From assembly GCA_036164085.1 (NCBI GenBank), contig JAYZJV010000005.1, positions 1-26,334 of the forward strand: a stretch of 26,334 nucleotides of DNA, in the 5' to 3' direction. This DNA comes from TMED-70 sp036164085. GTDB taxonomy: Bacteria > Chloroflexota > Dehalococcoidia > Lucifugimonadales > Lucifugimonadaceae. Shown here in pieces: positions 7,303 through 14,487 of the stretch (position 1 is its first letter; the number at the start of each line of letters is the position of its first letter). A program made the position numbers and the translations under genes. A model generated the notes under the pieces. It was not told where the DNA came from, searched no databases, and saw only the letters and a list, made by a program, of their open reading frames with translations.

Positions 7303-8790
7303 ATGCTTGATTACTTAATCAAAAATGGACTAATTGTTGATGGGACAAACTCAAAGCCAAAAAAATCATCTGTCGGAATACTTAATAAGAAAATAATCAC
7401 TGACGTTTCTGAGAATTCAGTAGCAAAAGAAGAAATTGATGCTGAAAATAAAATAGTTGCACCTGGTTTTATTGACGTTCATTCTCATGATGATTTTAAG
7501 GTTATTTCAGATCCAAAAGTCTCTCATAACATTCTTCAAGGTATAACTACTATGATTGTTGGGAATTGTGGGTTTGGAGTTTCTCCGTTTGATTCTGCTA
7601 AACAACAAATGTCGGCTCTTTATGAAATAAATGATTTAGAAAAAAAATGGGAAAATTTTGACGATTATTTTGAAACCTTAAATAATCATAAAATGTCCAT
7701 AAATGTTGGAGTTCTTATAGGTCACCATACAATAAGAAGGCATGCACTAGATAATTATAACGATACCGTTCCTAATAAGTCTCAAATGAAAGAAATGATA
7801 AATGTATTAACAGAAGGGATGGAAGCTGGATGTTTAGGATTTTCTACAGGTTTAGTTTATGAACCTGGAAGATATTCTAAAACAGATGAAATTATAGCTT
7901 TAACAAAAAATATAAAGAAATATGATGGTGTATATGTTTCTCATATGAGAAATGAAGCAGAAGGTCTTATTGATTCTATTATTGAAACTGCAAACATAGG
8001 TTTGAAATCGGATGTAAAAGTTGAAATATCTCATCTTAAATCCGTAGGAAAAGACAATTGGGGGAATTCAGATAAAGCACTGAATTTGATTGATAAATAT
8101 CATAATGAAGGATTGGATATTCATGTAGATCAATATCCTTATACCGCTAGATCTACTATGCTGAAAGCTCTTTTATTGAATGACACTTTTAACTATGAAA
8201 ATAATATTAGCCCTATGGGGAAATCTACTCCAAACGAGGTTTTATTATGTTCAGTTCCTAATGAAAATTCATTAGAAGGAAAAACCTTAGAAGATCTTCA
8301 AGCATTATATGATTTACCAATTGAAGAAACTGTAAAAAAATTACTTTCTGAAGTTTCAGACAAAATTTTAGTTGCAGCATTTGGAATGGATGAAGGAGAT
8401 GTAAGAAATATTCTTAGAAATAAATTAACAATGATAGGTACAGATGGTATTGATGTAGGCTCAAAGCCTCATCCAAGAGCTTGGGGGACTTATCCAAGAA
8501 TCTTAGAGAAATACGTAAATAATTTATCTATTATTGATTTAGAAACTGCAATTCATAAAATGACAAAAATGCCAGCAACAAAATTTGGTATCAAAAATCG
8601 AGGTGAAATCAAAAATAATTATTTTGCTGATATCGTTATTTTTGATCAAAATAAAATAAAAGATAATTCTAGTTTTACAAATCCAAAAAATGGCCCTAGT
8701 GGTATAGAATACGTATTTGTAAATGGCAGAAAATCTGTAATTAGTGGAATAGAGCAAAATATTTTTTCAGGATCTACAATAAGAAAATGA
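7303..8790 (+). CDS. N-acyl-D-amino-acid deacylase (D-aminoacylase family)
   Basis: Zinc-dependent amidohydrolase expected to release free D-amino acids from N-acylated forms. The 495 residues show the family signatures in order: DVHSHDD with metal ligands H60 and H62, GNCGFGVSP with C89 in the position that replaces the carboxylated lysine in D-aminoacylases, SHMRNE with H214, ISHLK with H244, and TDGIDVGSKPHPRAWGTYPR with the catalytic aspartate D381. The C-terminal beta segment has the usual 'ADIVIFD' and 'VFVNGR' strands. It starts one base after the aldolase stop and overlaps the next small ORF by ATGA. Together with the aldolase it suggests catabolism of D-amino acids from peptidoglycan or racemised dissolved matter. 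A related dihydroorotase-like specificity is possible but less likely. Confidence 0.9.
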   Translation: MLDYLIKNGLIVDGTNSKPKKSSVGILNKKIITDVSENSVAKEEIDAENKIVAPGFIDVHSHDDFKVISDPKVSHNILQGITTMIVGNCGFGVSPFDSAKQQMSALYEINDLEKKWENFDDYFETLNNHKMSINVGVLIGHHTIRRHALDNYNDTVPNKSQMKEMINVLTEGMEAGCLGFSTGLVYEPGRYSKTDEIIALTKNIKKYDGVYVSHMRNEAEGLIDSIIETANIGLKSDVKVEISHLKSVGKDNWGNSDKALNLIDKYHNEGLDIHVDQYPYTARSTMLKALLLNDTFNYENNISPMGKSTPNEVLLCSVPNENSLEGKTLEDLQALYDLPIEETVKKLLSEVSDKILVAAFGMDEGDVRNILRNKLTMIGTDGIDVGSKPHPRAWGTYPRILEKYVNNLSIIDLETAIHKMTKMPATKFGIKNRGEIKNNYFADIVIFDQNKIKDNSSFTNPKNGPSGIEYVFVNGRKSVISGIEQNIFSGSTIRK

Positions 8791-8924
8791 CTGAATCAAA
8801 AAATAAAATTCTTATAAAAAAAATAACAAAATGGGTAGCTATCATTTTCTTCGGATTTCTAATGTTTCAATTATTTAGACTAATATTTAATATGCTTTTT
8901 TTGGGAGGTCAAAACCCTTTATGA
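8787..8924 (+). CDS. 45-residue single-span membrane microprotein
   Basis: Small ORF whose ATG overlaps the deacylase stop as ATGA, so translation could be coupled. The product has a lysine-rich N-terminus (MTESKNKILIKKITK) and one hydrophobic segment at about residues 16-39 (WVAIIFFGFLMFQLFRLIF), and ends GGQNPL. The positive-inside rule predicts the N-terminus in the cytoplasm. Its last 6 bases overlap the 3' end of the convergent trhO gene. I do not recognise a family. The frame fills an otherwise empty 128-base gap exactly and has a membrane-protein composition, which favours a real gene, but homologues cannot be checked here. Confidence 0.55.
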   Translation: MTESKNKILIKKITKWVAIIFFGFLMFQLFRLIFNMLFLGGQNPL

Positions 8925-9809
8925 CTTTTCTTTCCGTTTGCGAGTAAAAACTATTTGTGCTTGACGCTGCCTAGATTTTTCATTTTGCTCATTACTCCTG
9001 ATATTTATACAACTTGGACAGCTAACTCCTTCTTCAAAATAAACAGATTTCTTATCTTCTTCATCAATAGGATTTCTGCAACCATGACATAATTCAAAAT
9101 TTCCAACTTCAGAATTGTATTTTAGAGATACTCTTTCGTCAAAAACAAAACACTCACCATCCCAAGATCCATCTTCTTTTCTTATTGTGTTTAAGTAATT
9201 AATAATTCCACCTTCGAGTTGATATATATTCTTAAATCCAATATCTTTCATATACGAAGATGCTTTTTCACATCTTATTCCACCTGTACAATACATTGCT
9301 ATTTTTTGGTCTTTGTCTGAAGATAGTTCTTTATCTATATAATTTATAAATTCAGTAAAAGTTTGAGTATTTGGGTCTATAGCTTTAGGAAACTTTCCAA
9401 TAACAGTTTCATAAAAATTTCTGACATCGATAAGTTTTACATCCTCTTTTGATATAAATTCATCCCAATCTTCTGGATGTATAAATTTTCCAGTGTTTTT
9501 TGCAGATTTACCTAAATCCATAAAAGTTACAATCTCTTTTTGAATTTTTACCTTTATCCTTTTGAATGGTTTTTTTTCAGACATAGAAAATTTGATATTA
9601 CATTTGTAACCTAAATCATTTAGCAGCCCAGAAAGATCATCTATTGATTTAGGTGAGCCTGAAACTGTTCCATTGATTCCTTCAATAGACAGTAATATCG
9701 TTCCCAAAATTGAATTGTTTTTAGAAAATTCTAAAATGTTATTTTTATTTTTTGTAACTTTATCAAGTGTTACTTCATTAAACTCATAAAAACTAAGTAT
9801 TTTATACAT
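8919..9809 (-). CDS. trhO: tRNA uridine(34) hydroxylase TrhO (YceA/UPF0176 rhodanese)
   Basis: Cytoplasmic enzyme that hydroxylates U34 of certain tRNAs to 5-hydroxyuridine using O2. The 296 residues show the TrhO layout: an N-terminal alpha/beta domain with SIEGINGTVSG (41-51), a linker with KVKIQKEIVTFM, and a rhodanese domain with DVRNFYE (128-134). The active loop is MYCTGGIRCEKAS (172-184), with C174 probably catalytic. A C-terminal Cys cluster (C240, C243, C263, C266; CHGC...CPSC) is followed by a basic tail. The start at ATG 9809 gives the family N-terminus (MYKILSFYEF). It is a single gene, divergent from the sulfatases and convergent with the D-amino-acid operon. This housekeeping RNA modifier is functionally unrelated to its neighbours. 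Confidence 0.93.
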   Translation of the reverse strand: MYKILSFYEFNEVTLDKVTKNKNNILEFSKNNSILGTILLSIEGINGTVSGSPKSIDDLSGLLNDLGYKCNIKFSMSEKKPFKRIKVKIQKEIVTFMDLGKSAKNTGKFIHPEDWDEFISKEDVKLIDVRNFYETVIGKFPKAIDPNTQTFTEFINYIDKELSSDKDQKIAMYCTGGIRCEKASSYMKDIGFKNIYQLEGGIINYLNTIRKEDGSWDGECFVFDERVSLKYNSEVGNFELCHGCRNPIDEEDKKSVYFEEGVSCPSCINIRSNEQNEKSRQRQAQIVFTRKRKEKS

Positions 9810-9872
9810 AGAAATCCATCAAATTTTATATAAAAATCTAAAATAATTATAAATCAAAAAGGATAATCGAGC

Positions 9873-11276
9873 ATGGCAAGTAAACCAAATATAATAATAA
9901 TTTTTGCAGATGATCTTGGATATGGAGATTTAGGGTGTTATGGATCAAAAATCAATAAAACTCCTACGCTTGATAAAATGGCAGATGAAGGGAAGAAATT
10001 TCTAGATTTTTATGTTAGTTCACCTGTGTGCTCACCTTCTCGTGCTTCCCTGCTAACAGGTTGTTATCCTCAAAGAATTAGTTTTGGAACTTTTGATGGA
10101 TTAAGGGTATTATTTCCAGGACAAGGGATAGGATTAAGCACTGAAGAAGATACAATTGCAAAAATATTAAAAGGTTCTGGTTACAATACAAAAATAATTG
10201 GAAAATGGCACTGTGGAGACCAGAAAGAATTTCTTCCAACAAATCACGGTTTTGATTCATATTTTGGTATTCCATACAGTAACGATATGGGAATCCAAAG
10301 AGAAATTAAAGATTATTATCCAAATGATTCTACGCTAGCTAAAGTTACTGATTGGAACAGGCCTCCTCTTCCATTATTAAGAGACAAGGAAGTAATTCAA
10401 GAACAACCTGACCAAAGATCGATTGCAGAAAGATATACTGAAGATTCAATAAGATTTATAAGACAAAATAAAGAAACTCCATTTTTCTTATATCTAGCTC
10501 ACATGCAAGTACATCTACCTTTATATGCTGCTGAAAAATTTGTTAATGAATCTGAAAATGGAGATTATGGGGCATGTGTTGCAAGTATAGATTGGTCAAC
10601 CAGAGTGATTTTTGATGAATTAAAAGAACTTGGAATTGATGAGAATACAATTGTAATATTTACAAGTGACAATGGTTCTAGGCTTGAAAATCAGGGTGGA
10701 AGCAATGGAAACCTTAGAGGTAGAAAAGGTCAAACTTGGGAAGGTGGGCAAAGGGTTCCTTGTATAGTTAGATGGCCTGGAAAAATAGACCCAGGTACTG
10801 AGTGCAATCAAATAGCAACTACTATGGATTTTTTGCCTTCCATAACAAAATTAATAGAGGGGAAAAAACCTTCAAAAAAGATCGATGGTATTGAAATGAC
10901 AGATTTATTTTTCTCAAATGATAAGTATTCAAATAGAGATAGCTTCTTCTACTATAATGAAGATGATTTAGAGGCAGTACGATATAAAAATTGGAAACTC
11001 CATATTAAAAAAGAAGGTGCTAAAGTAAACGAACTTTATGATCTAAGTAAAGATATTGGAGAAAAAAACAATGTGTTTAATGAAAATAAAAATATAGTTG
11101 AAAATTTATTAATAAGTGTAGATAATTGTATTTCAGAACTGGGTGATAAATCTTTGAATATTACAGGTAATGAGGTTAGACCCCCTGCAAGGATTGAAAA
11201 CCCTAAACCATTAACAGAATTTGATGAAACCCACCCTTATATGTACGCAGAATATGATAAAGGTGAGAGAGGATAA
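9873..11276 (+). CDS. Type I sulfatase (arylsulfatase-like)
   Basis: Hydrolyses sulfate esters after its active-site cysteine is converted to formylglycine. The 467 residues contain the N-terminal strand and metal site IIIIFADDLGYGD (D13, D14), the modification motif C-S-P-S-R at C53, GKWHCG (110-115), AHMQVH (209-214) and SDNG (265-268). Every core element of alkaline-phosphatase-fold sulfatases is present. No signal peptide is visible, so it is either cytoplasmic, acting on imported sulfated compounds, or exported by a route I cannot see. The Shine-Dalgarno is moderate (AAGGAT). It is followed after 12 bases by a second sulfatase. The natural substrate (aryl, sugar or choline sulfate) is undetermined. 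Confidence 0.92.
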   Translation: MASKPNIIIIFADDLGYGDLGCYGSKINKTPTLDKMADEGKKFLDFYVSSPVCSPSRASLLTGCYPQRISFGTFDGLRVLFPGQGIGLSTEEDTIAKILKGSGYNTKIIGKWHCGDQKEFLPTNHGFDSYFGIPYSNDMGIQREIKDYYPNDSTLAKVTDWNRPPLPLLRDKEVIQEQPDQRSIAERYTEDSIRFIRQNKETPFFLYLAHMQVHLPLYAAEKFVNESENGDYGACVASIDWSTRVIFDELKELGIDENTIVIFTSDNGSRLENQGGSNGNLRGRKGQTWEGGQRVPCIVRWPGKIDPGTECNQIATTMDFLPSITKLIEGKKPSKKIDGIEMTDLFFSNDKYSNRDSFFYYNEDDLEAVRYKNWKLHIKKEGAKVNELYDLSKDIGEKNNVFNENKNIVENLLISVDNCISELGDKSLNITGNEVRPPARIENPKPLTEFDETHPYMYAEYDKGERG

Positions 11277-11288
11277 TAGGAGAAAAGA

Positions 11289-12584
11289 ATGAGTAAAAAA
11301 CCAAATATTATACTAATAATGTCCGATGATTTAGGTTATGAAGTTATCAATGCAAATGGAGGAACTTCATATCAAACTCCTATACTAAATGAATTGGCTA
11401 AGACTGGAATTAGATTTGAAAATGCACATGCTCAACCTCTATGTACACCTACTAGAATACAATTGATGACAGGAAAATATAACTTCAGAAACTATATTGG
11501 ATTTGGATTGATGGATCCGAAAGAAAAAACCTTTGGACACATTATGAGTGACAATGGATATAAAACATTAATTTCTGGAAAATGGCAATTATATTCTTAT
11601 AACCCTCCTGATGAAATGCCTGAAGAAAGAAATAAAGGACAGCAAATTGAGGATGCTGGATTTGATGAATTTTGTGTGTGGCACGCTCATCAAACAGAAG
11701 AAAAAGGTTCAAGATATAAAAACCCAATAATTTATCAGAATGGAGAATATTTAACCAAAGAAATTACCGAAGGAAATTATGGGGAAGATATTTTTTGTGA
11801 TTATATTTTAGATTTCATGGATAGAAATACAGATGAGCCTTTCTTTGTTTATTTTCCAATGACACTTACACATAGACCTTTAGAGCCAACTCCAGATAGT
11901 GAAGAATTTGCAGTCTTTGATCCTCCTTCCAATCAGACTCTAGGCGGTAAAACTTGGGATGAATTAGAAGGTTGGGATGATGACGCTAAATATTATAAAG
12001 ATATGGTTGAATATCATGATAAAACAATAGGACGAATAGTTGAAAAATTAGATCAATTAAATATTAGAGAAGAAACTTTAATTATTTATCTAGGAGATAA
12101 CGGATCTCCTATTGAAGTGTCTTCATTTATGGGAGATCGAGAGATCCCTGGAGGAAAAGGAAAAACTATAGATACAGGAACACATGTTCCTATGATTTGT
12201 AACTGGAAAAATAATATTCCAGAGTCAGTAGTCAGCACAGATTTGGTAGATAGTACTGATTTTTTACCTACAATTTTTGATGCCGCAGGAATAGAATATC
12301 CAGAAAATTATATAGTTGACGGAAAATCATTTTACCCACAATTAACAGGTAAAAAAGGAAACCCAAGAGATTGGATATTTTTTCACTATGATGCTGGAGG
12401 TCGACAAAAAAGACCTATTGAAAGATTTTTGAGAAATCATAATTGGAAACTATATGAGGACGGAAGAATGTTCGATATGAAAAAAGATTTATATGAGACA
12501 AAAGCTATCTTCCCAGAAAATGATTCTAGCGATAGTAAAGAAAACAGAATGAAATTAGAACCTCTTTTTAAAAATCTTAAATAA
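11289..12584 (+). CDS. Second type I sulfatase
   Basis: Sulfatase of 431 residues, co-transcribed with the preceding one but clearly divergent. It keeps the metal aspartates (IMSDDLGYE, D13-D14), the modification motif C-T-P-T-R at C52, GKW (followed by Q instead of the usual H), a TLTHRP motif where the first enzyme has AHMQVH, and GDNGSP. The start is set by AGGAG about 7 bases upstream. No signal peptide is seen. The differences in substrate-pocket motifs suggest a different sulfated substrate from its neighbour rather than a recent duplication. Neither a formylglycine-generating enzyme nor an anaerobic maturase is encoded in this window, so maturation must come from elsewhere. The gene ends at a strong terminator. 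Confidence 0.9.
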   Translation: MSKKPNIILIMSDDLGYEVINANGGTSYQTPILNELAKTGIRFENAHAQPLCTPTRIQLMTGKYNFRNYIGFGLMDPKEKTFGHIMSDNGYKTLISGKWQLYSYNPPDEMPEERNKGQQIEDAGFDEFCVWHAHQTEEKGSRYKNPIIYQNGEYLTKEITEGNYGEDIFCDYILDFMDRNTDEPFFVYFPMTLTHRPLEPTPDSEEFAVFDPPSNQTLGGKTWDELEGWDDDAKYYKDMVEYHDKTIGRIVEKLDQLNIREETLIIYLGDNGSPIEVSSFMGDREIPGGKGKTIDTGTHVPMICNWKNNIPESVVSTDLVDSTDFLPTIFDAAGIEYPENYIVDGKSFYPQLTGKKGNPRDWIFFHYDAGGRQKRPIERFLRNHNWKLYEDGRMFDMKKDLYETKAIFPENDSSDSKENRMKLEPLFKNLK

Positions 12585-12632
12585 AAAATAGGGGCCTATC
12601 ATTATCAGGAGAGAGAATAGGCCCCTATTTTT
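12584..12632. terminator. Bidirectional intrinsic terminator
   Basis: A perfect 16-bp inverted repeat (12584-12599 against 12617-12632) encloses a 17-base loop. The core is ATAGGGGCCTAT / ATAGGCCCCTAT, flanked by A5 on the left and T5 on the right, so it can terminate transcription from both sides. It lies exactly between the converging sulfatase operon and the iron-binding lipoprotein gene. Confidence 0.9.
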
Positions 12633-12655
12633 AGAAGAGAATTAAGAGAGATAAT

Positions 12656-13849
12656 CTATTGTAAAGCACCCACTTCAATTAGTAGAGCTTGTGTGTTTTC
12701 TAGATCACCTAGTTGAGATATATCAAGGTCTGGTTTATTTAGACTTGCCATATCTACTAGTAATCTATTTGGTGTTACTCCGTCAGTAACTAAAGGATAT
12801 TCATGTACTTGAGTAGCAAAATATTGTTGTGCTATTTTAGATGTCATGAATGTCAAAAATCTTTCTGCATTATCTTTGTTATCTGAGACATCAAGTATCC
12901 CAGCACCAGAAACTAATACTACTGATCCAGCATCTCCGTTATCTAGATAATGGTTTCTAGCAGCAAAGCTTTCACCTTTATCAGCAATAAATCTGTGAAG
13001 ATAGTAGTGGTTTACCATTCCAAACTGTATCTCATCGTCTGCAGCAGCTTGTATTTGCGGTGTGTTTTTTGGGTAAACAATTGGTTCATTAGCCATTATG
13101 CCTTCTAACCATGTCTTAGTTTTTGCTTCACCCCAGTGAATTCTCATTCCTGTAACCATTGCTTGGAATGATCCGTTAGTTGGGGCCCATCCTAATTTAC
13201 CTTTATATTTTGGATCAGTTAGGTCTTCCATTGATGTAGGCAAATCAGCTTCTGCTGTTGTATTTGGGTTGTAAACAAGAACTCTTGCTCTACCCGTTAT
13301 ACCAATCCATTTACATGAATTATCAGCAGCCCTAGGAGCCACAGCCCAAGCTGGAATTAAATTACATACTTCTCTTGACATAGGTGACAACATATCACTC
13401 ACTGCACCTAATCCTCCAGGATCTTGAGCATAGAATACGTCTGCTGGTGTTTTAGCACCTTCTTCCTGTAATAAGCTAACCAATGCACCTGTTTTTCCAT
13501 ACTTTACTTCAACAGGAATGCCAGAAAGAACAGAAAATTCCTCAATAATTGGACCTACTAATGACTCAGATCTTCCAGAGTAAATTATGAGTCCTTTTTC
13601 TTTATTTGCCACTTCTACTTCCTTTTCGACAACAATTGTTTCACCAGGAACCTTTACTTCTATTTCCTTTACAACTTCCTTTTCGACAACAATTGTTTCA
13701 CCAGGAACCTTTACTTCTATTTCCTTTACAACTTCTTTTTCAACAACTACTTGTTTCTCTACTTCTACTACCTCTGTCTCAGCTGAACATGCAGCAAAAG
13801 ATGTGATTAATATTGATGAAAGTAGAGCTAAAGCTAAATTCTTTTTCAT
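12656..13849 (-). CDS. Fe(III)-type ABC transporter binding lipoprotein with repeat linker
   Basis: Substrate-binding lipoprotein resembling FbpA/FutA/IdiA iron-binding proteins. A signal peptide and lipobox (TSFAAC, C21) are followed by an unusual tether at about 26-80 with two exact copies of a 19-residue unit (VVEKEVVKEIEVKVPGETI) plus a partial copy. The ligand-binding domain begins LIIYSGRSESLV (87-98). Likely metal ligands are Y90, Y140 (DVFYAQD) and the tyrosine pair Y282-Y283 (NHYYLHRF), a hallmark of Fe3+-binding proteins. Without the linker its length fits the family. A good Shine-Dalgarno (AAGGAG) precedes the ATG. No permease or ATPase gene is adjacent, so it is an orphan binding protein here. 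Thiamine or another ligand is less likely given the YY pair. Confidence 0.88.
   Translation of the reverse strand: MKKNLALALLSSILITSFAACSAETEVVEVEKQVVVEKEVVKEIEVKVPGETIVVEKEVVKEIEVKVPGETIVVEKEVEVANKEKGLIIYSGRSESLVGPIIEEFSVLSGIPVEVKYGKTGALVSLLQEEGAKTPADVFYAQDPGGLGAVSDMLSPMSREVCNLIPAWAVAPRAADNSCKWIGITGRARVLVYNPNTTAEADLPTSMEDLTDPKYKGKLGWAPTNGSFQAMVTGMRIHWGEAKTKTWLEGIMANEPIVYPKNTPQIQAAADDEIQFGMVNHYYLHRFIADKGESFAARNHYLDNGDAGSVVLVSGAGILDVSDNKDNAERFLTFMTSKIAQQYFATQVHEYPLVTDGVTPNRLLVDMASLNKPDLDISQLGDLENTQALLIEVGALQ
13621..13734 (-). repeat. Two identical 57-bp tandem repeats in the lipoprotein linker
   Basis: Bases 13621-13677 and 13678-13734 appear identical by eye. They encode two in-frame copies of a 19-residue VEKEV...PGET unit in the tether of the iron-binding lipoprotein. 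A diverged partial copy lies beyond 13734. Identity at the DNA level, including third positions, indicates recent duplication or ongoing homogenisation. Confidence 0.92.
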
Positions 13850-13878
13850 AAATTAAACTCCTTGTTTATTCTTGCCTA

Positions 13879-13940
13879 TTAATTGTCAACTTTTTTAGTA
13901 TACAAAATAAAAATCTTAATTGTCAACCCTTTTAGGTTAC
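13879..13940. promoter_or_regulatory. Promoter with two direct repeats (candidate operators) for the iron-binding protein gene
   Basis: On the minus strand TTGACA (13926-13921), an 18-base spacer and TATACT (13902-13897) form a near-consensus sigma-70 promoter with a start near 13890, about 40 bases before the ATG. The 12-base sequence TTAATTGTCAAC (plus strand) occurs at 13879-13890 and again at 13916-13927, with similarity continuing to about 25 bases each. One copy covers the -35 and the other the start point, which is where a repressor would sit. Fur- or DtxR-like iron control is an attractive guess only. Confidence 0.6.
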
Positions 13941-13942
13941 AA

Positions 13943-14344
13943 TTATTTTTTAGTAGGGACTCTTCTAGAAATATAGTAAATGCCTGTTAAGCCGACTAGG
14001 GTTACAAGGATATCTAACCAAGTTGGTTTAATTGCAAAGATTATTGCAAATCCACAAAAGATTATTATCATAGAAATTGCGCTTACTTTAGCTTTAAGGG
14101 GCATCCCTTTTCCTTCATAATAATCTCTTATATATTGACCAAATAATTTATTATGAATAAGCCAGTTATAAAGCCTTTTAGATGACCTTATGTAACATCC
14201 TGCAGCCAAAATTAAGAAAATAGTAGTTGGTAATCCTGGGACAAATATTCCAATATATCCTATAGCAACAAAAATTGAACCCAAAGTAATCCATAGAAAT
14301 CTTATGAATTTATTTTGTTCAGTTTTTACTTCATTTTTAGACAC
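13943..14344 (-). CDS. DUF454 (YbaN-like) inner-membrane protein
   Basis: Small membrane protein of unknown biochemical function, 133 residues. It has the family blocks: a first hydrophobic segment with GYIGIFVPGLPTTIFLILAA, the CYIRSSKRLYNWLIHN motif, then FGQYIRDYYEGKGMPLKAKV, followed by two closely spaced membrane segments and a basic tail. The start codon is GTG (14344), supported by GGGGAGA about 6 bases upstream; no ATG with a ribosome site fits. It lies upstream of, and in the same direction as, the iron-binding lipoprotein gene, but that gene has its own promoter. It is divergent from the MFS gene. Confidence 0.88.
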   Translation of the reverse strand: MSKNEVKTEQNKFIRFLWITLGSIFVAIGYIGIFVPGLPTTIFLILAAGCYIRSSKRLYNWLIHNKLFGQYIRDYYEGKGMPLKAKVSAISMIIIFCGFAIIFAIKPTWLDILVTLVGLTGIYYISRRVPTKK

Positions 14345-14487
14345 TAAATCTCCCCGTAAAGTTAATAAATGGAAAAAGATATAAAAAGTATAAACGTAGA
14401 TTAATATAAAAAAAATAGTAAAACTATCAAATTGATTCTAATTATTATATATTGAGTTGAGATAAACAAATTTCTAACAACCTTTTC

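Noticed and set aside
13621..13734. CRISPR-like repeat pair
   Set aside because: There are no spacers: the repeats are directly adjacent, in frame and multiples of 3, inside a coding region.
13587..13856. Plus-strand frames with Thr/Ser-rich repeats
   Set aside because: They are antisense readings of the 57-bp repeats encoding the VEKEV/PGET linker.
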